Below, piece after piece: positions 35,392-43,421 of a stretch of 64,000 nucleotides of DNA (position 1 is the first letter of the stretch; the number at the start of each line of letters is the position of its first letter). The DNA lies in assembly GCA_029212885.1 (NCBI GenBank), contig JARGPC010000002.1, positions 414,474 through 478,473 on the forward strand. The letters are read 5' to 3'. This stretch comes from Coxiellaceae bacterium. Its GTDB lineage: Bacteria; Pseudomonadota; Gammaproteobacteria; Coxiellales; Coxiellaceae. The translations under genes were made by a program, and so were the position numbers. A model generated the notes under the pieces. The model was not told where the DNA came from. It saw only the letters and a list, made by a program, of their open reading frames with translations, and did not search any database.

Positions 35392-36891
35392 TACTAAGCT
35401 TCGTATGGCAGCTATGTCTTCACTAAACCGTCGATCCTCATCATAATGCGGCACCCGTTGTCGAACATCTTTATGCACTTGCTGTAATCGTTCCGATGTT
35501 TTTAGTGGCGCTCTAAAATCCAAACCTTGTGCGGCAGCTAATAATTCAATCGCAATAATGTGCTCCAAATTATCACACATGCGATGTAATCGTACTGCAC
35601 CATGTGTGGCCATTGAGACATGATCTTCTTGGTTTGCTGAAGTAGGAATCGTGTCAACACTGGCGGGGTGTGACAGCATTTTATTTTCACTGACTAATGC
35701 AGCGGCAGTGACTTGTGGGATCATAAAGCCAGAATTAATTCCACCGTTTTCCACTAAGAAAGCAGGCAGTTGTGAAAAGTGCGGGTCAACTAATTGCGCA
35801 AGTCGACGCTCACTTATCGAGCCAATTTCAGCGATGGCTAATGCTAAATTATCCGCAGCGAAAGCAACGGGCTCAGCGTGGAAATTACCACCGGATATGA
35901 TCTCATCATCGGCTGCAAATATTAATGGGTTATCGGTGACGGCATTAGCCTCTTGGTGAAGAACGGAAAACACATGTTTGATCTGATCATGACAAGCGCC
36001 CATCACTTGCGGTTGGCAACGAAATGAATACGCATCTTGGACTTTATTACAGGCTAAGTGCGCATGACGTATTGAGCTGCCAGCTAATAAGTTACGTAAT
36101 TGTTTGGCTACTTCAATTTGCCCTGGTTGTTTGCGTATCGCATGTATGCGCTCGTCGAAGGGTATGGTTGAACCGCAAATCGCATCGACACTCATCGCAC
36201 CACTGATTAGTGCCCAGTCAAATAATTTTTGTGTGCGGAATACCGCGGCTAACGCAACTGCTGTGGAGGCCTGTGTGCCATTTAATAATGCCAAACCTTC
36301 TTTGGGTACTAACTGCAAAGGCTCGCTGTGAATTAATTTTAATGCAGATTTAGCCGCAATGATTTCATTGTTGTAATGCACTTCGCCTTCACCAATTAAC
36401 ACACTGGCTAAATCGGCGAGGGGGGCTAAATCACCGCTGGCGCCTACGGACCCTTGACTGTGTATGCAGGGGATTAAGTTTTCATTAAATAACTTAATCA
36501 TGGTATCGATTACGATAGGCCTAACACCGGAATAACCTTGTGCTAATGAGTTAATTTTTAATATCATTACTAAGCGTGAAATATTGGCATCTAAATAAGC
36601 GCCGACACCAGCGGTGTGCGAGCGCACTAATTTAGTTTGCAGTTCTGATAGTTGATCATGATCAATTGATGTATGCGCCATAAGACCAAAGCCGGTATTA
36701 ATGCCATATACTGTTTGACCATTTTTAAGCACTTGAGATACTGTGTCGATCGACGCCTGAACCGCTTTATAATATTCGGTGTCTAGCTGTAATTCGTATT
36801 CGCCTTGATACAATTTTTTTAATTGCTCAATGCTGCAATGGCCGGGATTGAGGTGTAAGGTTGTTGTAGCTTGCTGATCTACTATTTCCAT
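35380..36891 (-). CDS. hutH: Histidine ammonia-lyase
   Basis: First step of histidine breakdown: histidine to urocanate plus ammonia. 503 residues from the ATG at 36891. The sequence [16 protein letters not shown] contains the Ala-Ser-Gly that cyclises to the MIO electrophile; [38 protein letters not shown]-like ([13 protein letters not shown]) and [17 protein letters not shown] are family blocks. It is the last gene of a leftward hut operon and overlaps hutU by 10 nt. Confidence 0.97.
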   Translation of the reverse strand: MEIVDQQATTTLHLNPGHCSIEQLKKLYQGEYELQLDTEYYKAVQASIDTVSQVLKNGQTVYGINTGFGLMAHTSIDHDQLSELQTKLVRSHTAGVGAYLDANISRLVMILKINSLAQGYSGVRPIVIDTMIKLFNENLIPCIHSQGSVGASGDLAPLADLASVLIGEGEVHYNNEIIAAKSALKLIHSEPLQLVPKEGLALLNGTQASTAVALAAVFRTQKLFDWALISGAMSVDAICGSTIPFDERIHAIRKQPGQIEVAKQLRNLLAGSSIRHAHLACNKVQDAYSFRCQPQVMGACHDQIKHVFSVLHQEANAVTDNPLIFAADDEIISGGNFHAEPVAFAADNLALAIAEIGSISERRLAQLVDPHFSQLPAFLVENGGINSGFMIPQVTAAALVSENKMLSHPASVDTIPTSANQEDHVSMATHGAVRLHRMCDNLEHIIAIELLAAAQGLDFRAPLKTSERLQQVHKDVRQRVPHYDEDRRFSEDIAAIRSLVSTS

Positions 36892-38552
36892 AGATTTAAT
36901 CCAAATTGGTTGGCGCAATCGGTGGCGGTTTTATAGCCGGCGTCTGCATGACGCAAAACACCCATTGCCGGGTCATTAAATAAAACGCGTTCTAATCGTT
37001 TTGCAGCGGCTTCTGTGCCATCAGCAACAATCACTAAGCCGGCATGTTGCGAAAAGCCCATACCAACACCACCACCGTGATGTAGGCTTACCCATGTGGC
37101 TCCACCTGCAGTGCTGACTAAAGCGTTTAATAAGGCCCAATCAGAAACTGCATCGGATCCATCTTTCATGCCTTCGGTCTCACGGTTAGGTGAGGCGACA
37201 GAGCCGGAATCTAAATGATCACGACCAATCACAATCGGTGCGTCGAGCTCACCATTAGCCACCATCTCATTAAATGCTAACCCCATGCGATAACGATCTT
37301 TTAAGCCGATCCAACAAATACGTGAAGGCAATCCTTGAAACTGAATTTTTTGTTGCGCCATATCAATCCAACGATGCAAGCCGGGATTGTCAGGTATCAA
37401 TTCTTTTATTTTTGCATCGGTTTTATAAATGTCTTCTGGGTTACCAGATAGCGCTACCCAACGGAAGGGGCCAATGCCTTCACAAAATAAAGGCCGTATA
37501 TACGCCGGTACAAATCCTGGAAAATCAAAGGCGTGTGCGCAACCGATTTCTAATGCCATTTGTCGGATATTGTTACCGTAATCGAATGTCGGAATGCCTT
37601 GTTGATGGAATGCCAGCATGGCATCAGCATGTGTTTTCATTGATTGCTTGGCGGCAAGCACTACTTTTTCGGGGTTTGATTTGCGTTCTTCGATAGCTTT
37701 TTCTAGTGACCAGCCTGAAGGTAGGTAACCATTTAGTGGATCATGTGCACTGGTTTGATCGGTTACCATATCCGGTTTAACGCCACGTTTTATTAGTTCA
37801 GGTAACACATCTGCTGCATTACCTAATAGCCCGACAGATATAGCTTTTTTGTCACTGCAAGCCTCTTCAATCCAGGCTAATGCCTCATCTAATGATTTAG
37901 TTGAGCGATCTAAGTACTTAGTATCTAATCGTTTTTGGATATGATCAGGGTCGCATTCAATCGCTATCATGCAAGCTCCAGCCATGGTGGCAGCTAATGG
38001 TTGCGCGCCACCCATACCACCTAAGCCAGCGGTTAAGACCCATTTACCGCTAAGATCACCGTTGTAATGTTGGCGTCCAGCCTCCATAAATGTTTCATAT
38101 GTTCCTTGCACAATGCCTTGGCTGCCAATATAAATCCATGAGCCAGCAGTCATTTGACCAAACATCATTAAACCGGCCTTGTCGAGTTTATTGAACGTTT
38201 CCCACGTCGCCCAATGTGGTACAAGATTAGAGTTGGCAATTAAAACGCGCGGTGCATCTTCATGCGTTTTTAAAACGCCCACCGGTTTACCAGATTGCAC
38301 AATCAGCGTTTCATCCTTCTCTAGCAGCTTTAAACGTTCAACAATTTTATCAAAGCACGGCCAATTACGTGCGGCACGACCAATGCCGCCATACACCACT
38401 AATTCATTGGGGTTCTCTGCCACTTCAGGATCAAGGTTGTTCATAAGCATACGAAGCGGAGCCTCGGTTAACCATGATTTACATTCAAGTTCAGTGCCGG
38501 TTTTCGCTTTAATATGGCGTTGTTGTGTTCTGTCTGGTGTCGCTGTGGTCAT
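36882..38552 (-). CDS. hutU: Urocanate hydratase
   Basis: NAD-dependent hydration of urocanate to imidazolone propionate. 556 residues, full length. Recognisable blocks are [95 protein letters not shown] and [20 protein letters not shown]. Second gene product acting in the pathway; the start lies 3 nt after the hutI stop. AGGAG is found about 11 nt before the ATG. Confidence 0.97.
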   Translation of the reverse strand: MTTATPDRTQQRHIKAKTGTELECKSWLTEAPLRMLMNNLDPEVAENPNELVVYGGIGRAARNWPCFDKIVERLKLLEKDETLIVQSGKPVGVLKTHEDAPRVLIANSNLVPHWATWETFNKLDKAGLMMFGQMTAGSWIYIGSQGIVQGTYETFMEAGRQHYNGDLSGKWVLTAGLGGMGGAQPLAATMAGACMIAIECDPDHIQKRLDTKYLDRSTKSLDEALAWIEEACSDKKAISVGLLGNAADVLPELIKRGVKPDMVTDQTSAHDPLNGYLPSGWSLEKAIEERKSNPEKVVLAAKQSMKTHADAMLAFHQQGIPTFDYGNNIRQMALEIGCAHAFDFPGFVPAYIRPLFCEGIGPFRWVALSGNPEDIYKTDAKIKELIPDNPGLHRWIDMAQQKIQFQGLPSRICWIGLKDRYRMGLAFNEMVANGELDAPIVIGRDHLDSGSVASPNRETEGMKDGSDAVSDWALLNALVSTAGGATWVSLHHGGGVGMGFSQHAGLVIVADGTEAAAKRLERVLFNDPAMGVLRHADAGYKTATDCANQFGLNLWK

Positions 38553-38555
38553 CGT

Positions 38556-39755
38556 TTAATGGTCTCCTGGTTTGTATCGTGTTAACTGTGGGTTATTCGC
38601 TAAGCGGTAACTGAGTTCGGCGGGATGTTCAATATCCCATGCAACAAAGTCCGCCGTTTTATCAATCGCTAATTGGCCATGGCTGTGATCTAAGCCTAAC
38701 GCTTTGGCGGCATTTTTAGTGACACCCAGCAATGATTCAAGCGGCGTCATGCCAAATAAAGTGCAAGCCATATTCATCATTAGCAATAATGATGTGGTAG
38801 GTGAGCTGCCGGGGTTGCAATCAGTGGCAATCGCCATCGGTACATTGTGTTGGCGTAATAAATCAATCGGTGGTTTTTTTGTTTCTTTTAAGAAGTAAAA
38901 AGCACCCGGCAGTAAAGTGGCAACAGTGCCAGCTTTAGCTAAGGCTTTAACGCCTGCTTCATCAAGGTATTCCAAATGATCGCAAGACAGCGCGCCGTAT
39001 TCTGCTGCTAATAGGCTGCCGCCTAAATTATTAAGCTGTTCAGCGTGTATTTTTATAGCTAAATTAAGGTTGTGTGCTTTCTGCAGGACTTGTTTGGTTT
39101 GTGCAATATCAAAACCAATCGATTCGCAAAATACATCGACATGATCTGCTAACTGTTGTTCGACAACCGCAGGCATAACGGTATCGCAGACATAATCAAT
39201 ATAAGCTTGCTTATCTTGGTATTCAGCGGGCAGGGCATGCGCACCTAAAAAAGTCGTACGCACGGTAATCGGTAATAGTTCACCAATCTTGCGTGCCACA
39301 CGTAACATCTTTAATTCAGTTTCTAAATCCAATCCATAACCGGATTTAATTTCAATCACACCGACACCTTCAGCGATTAAGTGTTCGACGCGCGGTATTG
39401 ACGCGGCTAATAGTTCGTCTTCAGAAGCCGCGCGAGTAGCCTTAACCGTTGATACTATGCCACCACCTTGTTTGGCAATGTCTTCATAGCTAATGCCGGT
39501 TAGGCGCATCTCAAATTCTTTGGCGCGATTACCAGCATATACGCAATGCGTATGGCAATCGATAAGCGCCGGTGTCACCCATCGGCCTTTAAGGTCTACA
39601 TCCTTTTGATATTCATTTGGTAAATCTGAAACAGTGCCTAGCCATTTGATTTTATTGTCTTCAACCACAATGACGCCATTTTCAATGATTCCGTAATCGC
39701 TATCGTTAGTGCAGGTGACTAAGTTGGCATTGTAATAGGTGGTGGTATTAGGCAT
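38556..39755 (-). CDS. hutI: Imidazolonepropionase
   Basis: Amidohydrolase opening imidazolone propionate to formimidoylglutamate. 399 residues from ATG 39755, preceded by GAGGTG at 6-nt spacing. Metal-site motif DCHTHCVYAGNRAKEFEMR, then GGIVSTVKATRAA, EIKSGYGLDLETELKML, HAEQLNNLGG and ATDCNPGSSPTTSLL. Overlaps the 3' end of hutG by 8 nt. Confidence 0.96.
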   Translation of the reverse strand: MPNTTTYYNANLVTCTNDSDYGIIENGVIVVEDNKIKWLGTVSDLPNEYQKDVDLKGRWVTPALIDCHTHCVYAGNRAKEFEMRLTGISYEDIAKQGGGIVSTVKATRAASEDELLAASIPRVEHLIAEGVGVIEIKSGYGLDLETELKMLRVARKIGELLPITVRTTFLGAHALPAEYQDKQAYIDYVCDTVMPAVVEQQLADHVDVFCESIGFDIAQTKQVLQKAHNLNLAIKIHAEQLNNLGGSLLAAEYGALSCDHLEYLDEAGVKALAKAGTVATLLPGAFYFLKETKKPPIDLLRQHNVPMAIATDCNPGSSPTTSLLLMMNMACTLFGMTPLESLLGVTKNAAKALGLDHSHGQLAIDKTADFVAWDIEHPAELSYRLANNPQLTRYKPGDH

Positions 39756-40701
39756 ACAACACCTCGCTGAGAATATTCGCCGCACATTTAGCGGTTAATT
39801 GTTGTTGGTCATGACAAGGCGATAACTCAGCAATATCACAGCTAATCAGTTTATCGCTGCGTGCTAATAAGCGAATCATATTGCGAATATGCCACGGCGC
39901 TACCCCGGCAGGATTGACGGCGCTTACTCCTGGTGCAAAGGCAGCAGAAAATACATCCATGCAAACGGTTAAATAAATTGCATCGTGCTGATCGATGACC
40001 GTCTGTAAATACTGCAACACTTGATCGGGTTTTTCGATACAAGCCTGCGCACTAAAATGATTTACATTATGTTGTTTAGCAGTTTCATATAGGCTGGGAG
40101 TGTTGCTAATAAATTGAGTGCCAATCACACTGTAATTAAAGGGTATATCGAGCTGATCGCAGTGATTAGCCACTTGTAAAAACGGTGTGCCGGAACTGCC
40201 TTTGTCATCTTCTAATAAAGGGCGCATATCAAAATGCGCATCAAAGTTTACCATGGCTAAGTTATCGGTTTTTTTCGCTTGAGATAGCCCTTGATAATGT
40301 CCCCATGCAATCTCATGTCCACCACCCAACAGGATAGGCTGGTAACCGTGATTAAGTAATTGCGCTGTTGCGTGAGCGAGTTGCTGTTGCGCTACGGCTA
40401 AATCTTCATCTTCACAATGAATATCACCCGCATCAACGATATTAAAGGCTGTGTGCATTGGCAAGTTGGCTAATGCCTGGCGTAAGGCAAATGGCCCTTG
40501 AGCTGCGCCGATACGACCTTCATTACGGCGTACGCCTTCGTCACAGCAAAAACCTAACAGTGCATAGGTTTTATCGCTGCATGTTTCTACAATACTCTGT
40601 AGGTCAAGTAAATGAATATGATTAAAAAGCCGTTGGTCAGCATCATCATTTCGACCTTGCCATAAAGTTTTATTAGGCGGTGTGTAGTGACTCAGGGTCA
40701 T
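39748..40701 (-). CDS. hutG: Formimidoylglutamase
   Basis: Arginase/ureohydrolase-family enzyme that releases formamide and glutamate, so this operon uses the four-step direct route. 317 residues from ATG 40701 (an in-frame TTG lies 6 nt upstream). Binuclear manganese-site motifs: LLGGGHEIAWGHY, VNFDAHFDMRPL with SSGTPF, and CMDVFSAAFAPGVSA. Overlaps the cinA-like gene by about 29 nt. Confidence 0.95.
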   Translation of the reverse strand: MTLSHYTPPNKTLWQGRNDDADQRLFNHIHLLDLQSIVETCSDKTYALLGFCCDEGVRRNEGRIGAAQGPFALRQALANLPMHTAFNIVDAGDIHCEDEDLAVAQQQLAHATAQLLNHGYQPILLGGGHEIAWGHYQGLSQAKKTDNLAMVNFDAHFDMRPLLEDDKGSSGTPFLQVANHCDQLDIPFNYSVIGTQFISNTPSLYETAKQHNVNHFSAQACIEKPDQVLQYLQTVIDQHDAIYLTVCMDVFSAAFAPGVSAVNPAGVAPWHIRNMIRLLARSDKLISCDIAELSPCHDQQQLTAKCAANILSEVLYA

Positions 40702-41881
40702 GGTCAAGCATCCTTGTTAATTCGTTCAATACATACCAACAAATTGATTCGCACGCCATACCTGGCATGCGCTTACCGCGATAGGGGACCTTGATCGTGT
40801 GATCAATTACCGTGCCGTCGCAGTTAATCGTTACGTTAATGCTGTCTAGGTCAATCTTATCGTTTTTTTGCCAATAGCTATCAAAACCTGACAGTGTTAT
40901 ATGGATACCTGTCGCATCATTGGTGTCGGCATAAAAGCTGATCTTATTGTTATTGTCTGGCGTGTGCAGCAACAACTCTAAACGACCGCCAGTGATGGGG
41001 TCTTCAATATGTAACTGAATGTCGTGTTGCTCAATCCAGTGCGCCAGTTGCTCACTGGCTTTTTGGCGCTTTTCGCTAATGACTTGATCGCCTACTACCT
41101 GCATAATATTGTTATATACCTGCTGTAAAGCACGGTTGTCGTTGCTATGGCATTTAACTTCTAAGTAGGGGTAGTCAACACGGTAGCCAATGTCGACCGC
41201 GGTATCTTGCACTATTTCATCTAAGGTTTCTGCCACCATGCCTTCACTAACGCCCAATAATAACCAGCTTTGGCGGTGAATTACTGCAGGAAATTTTTGT
41301 TTGATCAGGTCCGGTAACACGTGTTGTTCAAACATGGGTATGCATTCGTTCGGTGGCCCTGGCAACATGTATACTACGGTGCCATCTTGCGTTTTGCATT
41401 TGCAACCATTAGCAGTGCCGTAGTGGTTCGGTAAGATAGCGGCTTCTTGTGGAAACAAACATTGCTGCTTGTTCGATACAGGTATATCCAGTTTAAATTT
41501 ATTGAGCCGATCTTGAATCATTTGCCAGCTGTCGTCATCAAACTTCAAGGCTTGGTGTACCGCTTTTCCAAGTGCAAAGCGTGTAATATCATCAGAGGTC
41601 GGGCCTAAACCGCCAATGGTAATCAGTGCGTCGTGACTGGCTAATAAGTATTCCATTGAGGTTAATAAGTCGTGGTCGCAATCAGCAGCTACCATATGAT
41701 TGCCGGGCTGCATGTCGTGCTCTATTAATAATTGTGCAATACGCTGTGCATTAGTGTTGAGTATATCACCGTTGATAATTTCATCGCCGGTCCCTAAAAT
41801 GGCAATTCTTTTAATGCTTCGTTGCACGCCGATTTTTTGCTTGGTTTCTGAATGCCGCTCATTATTAATTCCCTCTTTCAC
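40673..41881 (-). CDS. CinA-like protein (COG1058 molybdopterin-binding-fold domain), first gene of the hut operon
   Basis: 402 residues from GTG 41881, which follows AAGGAG at 9-nt spacing; GTG 41827 would give a more typical N-terminus but has no ribosome-binding site. The N-terminal domain (about residues 20-190) has RIAILGTGDEIINGDILNTNAQRIA, ITIGGLGPTSDDITR and YMLPGPPNECIPMFE, the MoCF-like fold of CinA, some of which hydrolyse ADP-ribose. The C-terminal ~150 residues, beta-rich and without the NMN-deamidase domain of classical CinA, are not recognised. It overlaps hutG, so it belongs to the operon. Its role in histidine use is unclear. Confidence 0.82.
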   Translation of the reverse strand: MKEGINNERHSETKQKIGVQRSIKRIAILGTGDEIINGDILNTNAQRIAQLLIEHDMQPGNHMVAADCDHDLLTSMEYLLASHDALITIGGLGPTSDDITRFALGKAVHQALKFDDDSWQMIQDRLNKFKLDIPVSNKQQCLFPQEAAILPNHYGTANGCKCKTQDGTVVYMLPGPPNECIPMFEQHVLPDLIKQKFPAVIHRQSWLLLGVSEGMVAETLDEIVQDTAVDIGYRVDYPYLEVKCHSNDNRALQQVYNNIMQVVGDQVISEKRQKASEQLAHWIEQHDIQLHIEDPITGGRLELLLHTPDNNNKISFYADTNDATGIHITLSGFDSYWQKNDKIDLDSINVTINCDGTVIDHTIKVPYRGKRMPGMACESICWYVLNELTRMLDHDPESLHTA

Positions 41882-41967
41882 GTCTAGTCTCTCCTTTTTT
41901 ACTGCCTCGTTGCACGCCAAGCCTTGGCGTACTTTTCACTATCTCGCTGCACACCAAGCCTTAACGT
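41817..41967. repeat. Short tandem repeat across the leader and 5' end of the cinA-like gene
   Basis: CTCGTTGCACGCCAAGCCTT (41906 on) recurs as CTCGCTGCACACCAAGCCTT (41943 on), 37 nt apart. A partial third copy, TTCGTTGCACGCC, lies at 41818-41830 inside the coding region. The first copy ends in TTGGCGT and contains ACGCCAA, giving a 7-bp hairpin. Confidence 0.5.
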
Positions 41968-41986
41968 GATCTGTGATGCGAAACAA

Positions 41987-42310
41987 TTACTCCTCTAAAA
42001 GCTTCAACTTATCTGGTACGTCGTCCCATTGCTTAGCATCCGCTGGCGGATCCTTCCTTATCGTGATTACCGGCCACTTTTGGCTTAATCGTTCATTCAG
42101 TTCAAGATAGGGCGCTTGCTCATCACTGAGATCATCCTCTGCTAAAATGGCATCAATCGGACACTCTGGTACACAGAGATTGCAGTCAATGCACTCTTCA
42201 GGGTCGATCACCAGCATATTAGGACCTTCATGAAAGCAGTCGACGGGACACACTTCGACACAGTCGGTATATTTACATTTGATGCATTTATCGATGACAA
42301 CAAAGGTCAT
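41987..42310 (-). CDS. fdxA: 7Fe ferredoxin FdxA
   Basis: 107 residues. The N-terminus has the [3Fe-4S]/[4Fe-4S] cysteine pattern of Fdx[19 protein letters not shown] and [16 protein letters not shown], and the usual C-terminal extension ([17 protein letters not shown]). Soluble electron carrier. It lies 105 nt upstream of the cinA-hut operon on the same strand; the tandem repeats in between make co-transcription uncertain. Confidence 0.95.
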   Translation of the reverse strand: MTFVVIDKCIKCKYTDCVEVCPVDCFHEGPNMLVIDPEECIDCNLCVPECPIDAILAEDDLSDEQAPYLELNERLSQKWPVITIRKDPPADAKQWDDVPDKLKLLEE

Positions 42311-42441
42311 TTGGTCAAATCCTTAGCAATTATAGGCGGTTGGAATAGGCGGATTATACACAACTCACCGTGTGGGTACAAAATATTCTAGTAGCTCCTA
42401 TAAATGCGGCTGGTGAATGTCAGGAAAAGTTTTGGTGTGTA

Positions 42442-43224
42442 TTACGCGCCAGGCCTTAAGTCGAGTTGACCTTCAGTTGTCATTACCTTGCCATCTTTCC
42501 AGAGATGAGGTGTGCCGTCAATGTGAACGACTGCACCTTCCTTGAGCGGCGTTATGCGTTTCACAGCAGGTGTTTTATAGAGAGGTAGCATAGAAAAAGC
42601 GTTGAACATCTCGTGAGGGATTAGCATTTCATTACCTCTTCGACGTGATATATTTCTCTTGTAGTCATGCCCCATTAAGGCGCGACGTGTTAACGGAGCT
42701 AATTCTTTTTGAGTAACTAGTGTAGTGAAAACAACAAAAATCAAGCCTAAATCGTAGTGGGTGGGGTTAGTGTAACCGGATAAAGACACGCTATTAATGC
42801 GACTGTAGTGACATGCAGCAGCTAAATTGTCTGCAATATGCAGGCACTGATTATCAGGATTGCTAGCGCTATGGTGGCTCCTTTGGTTGCGGAGCAGCTG
42901 GCTTATCGCCGGGAAAAGCATGGGTAGGCTATTAATACTGGCACCATGAAAGCCAATTAATTTCATGTCGGGAGAGAGATGATCCAGGCTATGTTGCCCG
43001 ACTAAATCAACTGATTCAACAAATTGCGCAGCTGTGGGTTGTTGGTCAATGGCTTTTTCAATATCAAGTGCGGCATAGTTAGGCTGATTGTCAAGCAGCA
43101 CCTTGTACCACTGATGCGTTGATAATGATTTATCCTCGATGATGGGTAGTGTATTTGTCAGTGGTGAGGCCGAAAAAAGGCGGTAGAAGCTAGTAGCCCG
43201 AGCGCTGGATAATCTTGGTAACAT
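42442..43224 (-). CDS. Putative ADP-ribosyltransferase-fold protein (effector candidate)
   Basis: 260 residues, no known close family. Three segments match the PARP-like order: KLIGFHGASINSLPMLF (His93, like the H-G-[ST/A]-x NAD-binding strand), HIADNLAAACHYSRI (residues 129-143, Tyr140, very like the FADxxxxAxxY helix of PARPs), and GNEMLIPHEMFNAFSMLPLY (Glu199 as possible catalytic glutamate). This gives H-Y-E. The N-terminal 85 residues may bind the target. It is divergent from the next gene across a 197-bp region. The fold call is inference from motif order and spacing. Confidence 0.5.
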   Translation of the reverse strand: MLPRLSSARATSFYRLFSASPLTNTLPIIEDKSLSTHQWYKVLLDNQPNYAALDIEKAIDQQPTAAQFVESVDLVGQHSLDHLSPDMKLIGFHGASINSLPMLFPAISQLLRNQRSHHSASNPDNQCLHIADNLAAACHYSRINSVSLSGYTNPTHYDLGLIFVVFTTLVTQKELAPLTRRALMGHDYKRNISRRRGNEMLIPHEMFNAFSMLPLYKTPAVKRITPLKEGAVVHIDGTPHLWKDGKVMTTEGQLDLRPGA

Positions 43225-43354
43225 ATATTTCTCTCAGTTAATTGTGAACAATTGTACATATTTACACCAAAAATTAAAAGCGCTAGTGTAACTTAATAGC
43301 AGTCCAGTAACTTACTGAATTTTATAGCTATTTATTTGCTTTAGATGATTTGCT

Positions 43355-43387
43355 CTTAATTATTGCTTAATAGCTGCTGATTATAAT
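43355..43387 (+). promoter_or_regulatory. PmrA-type direct repeat and -10 of the 871-aa gene
   Basis: CTTAA (43355-43359), six bases, CTTAA (43366-43370), eleven bases, TATAAT (43382-43387): exactly the geometry found upstream of the minus-strand gene starting at 24976. The predicted transcript start is about 30 nt before the ATG at 43422. Binding by PmrA is inferred. Confidence 0.6.
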
Positions 43388-43421
43388 AATGGGTCAGTAT
43401 AATAAAATATGAATAGTCCAG

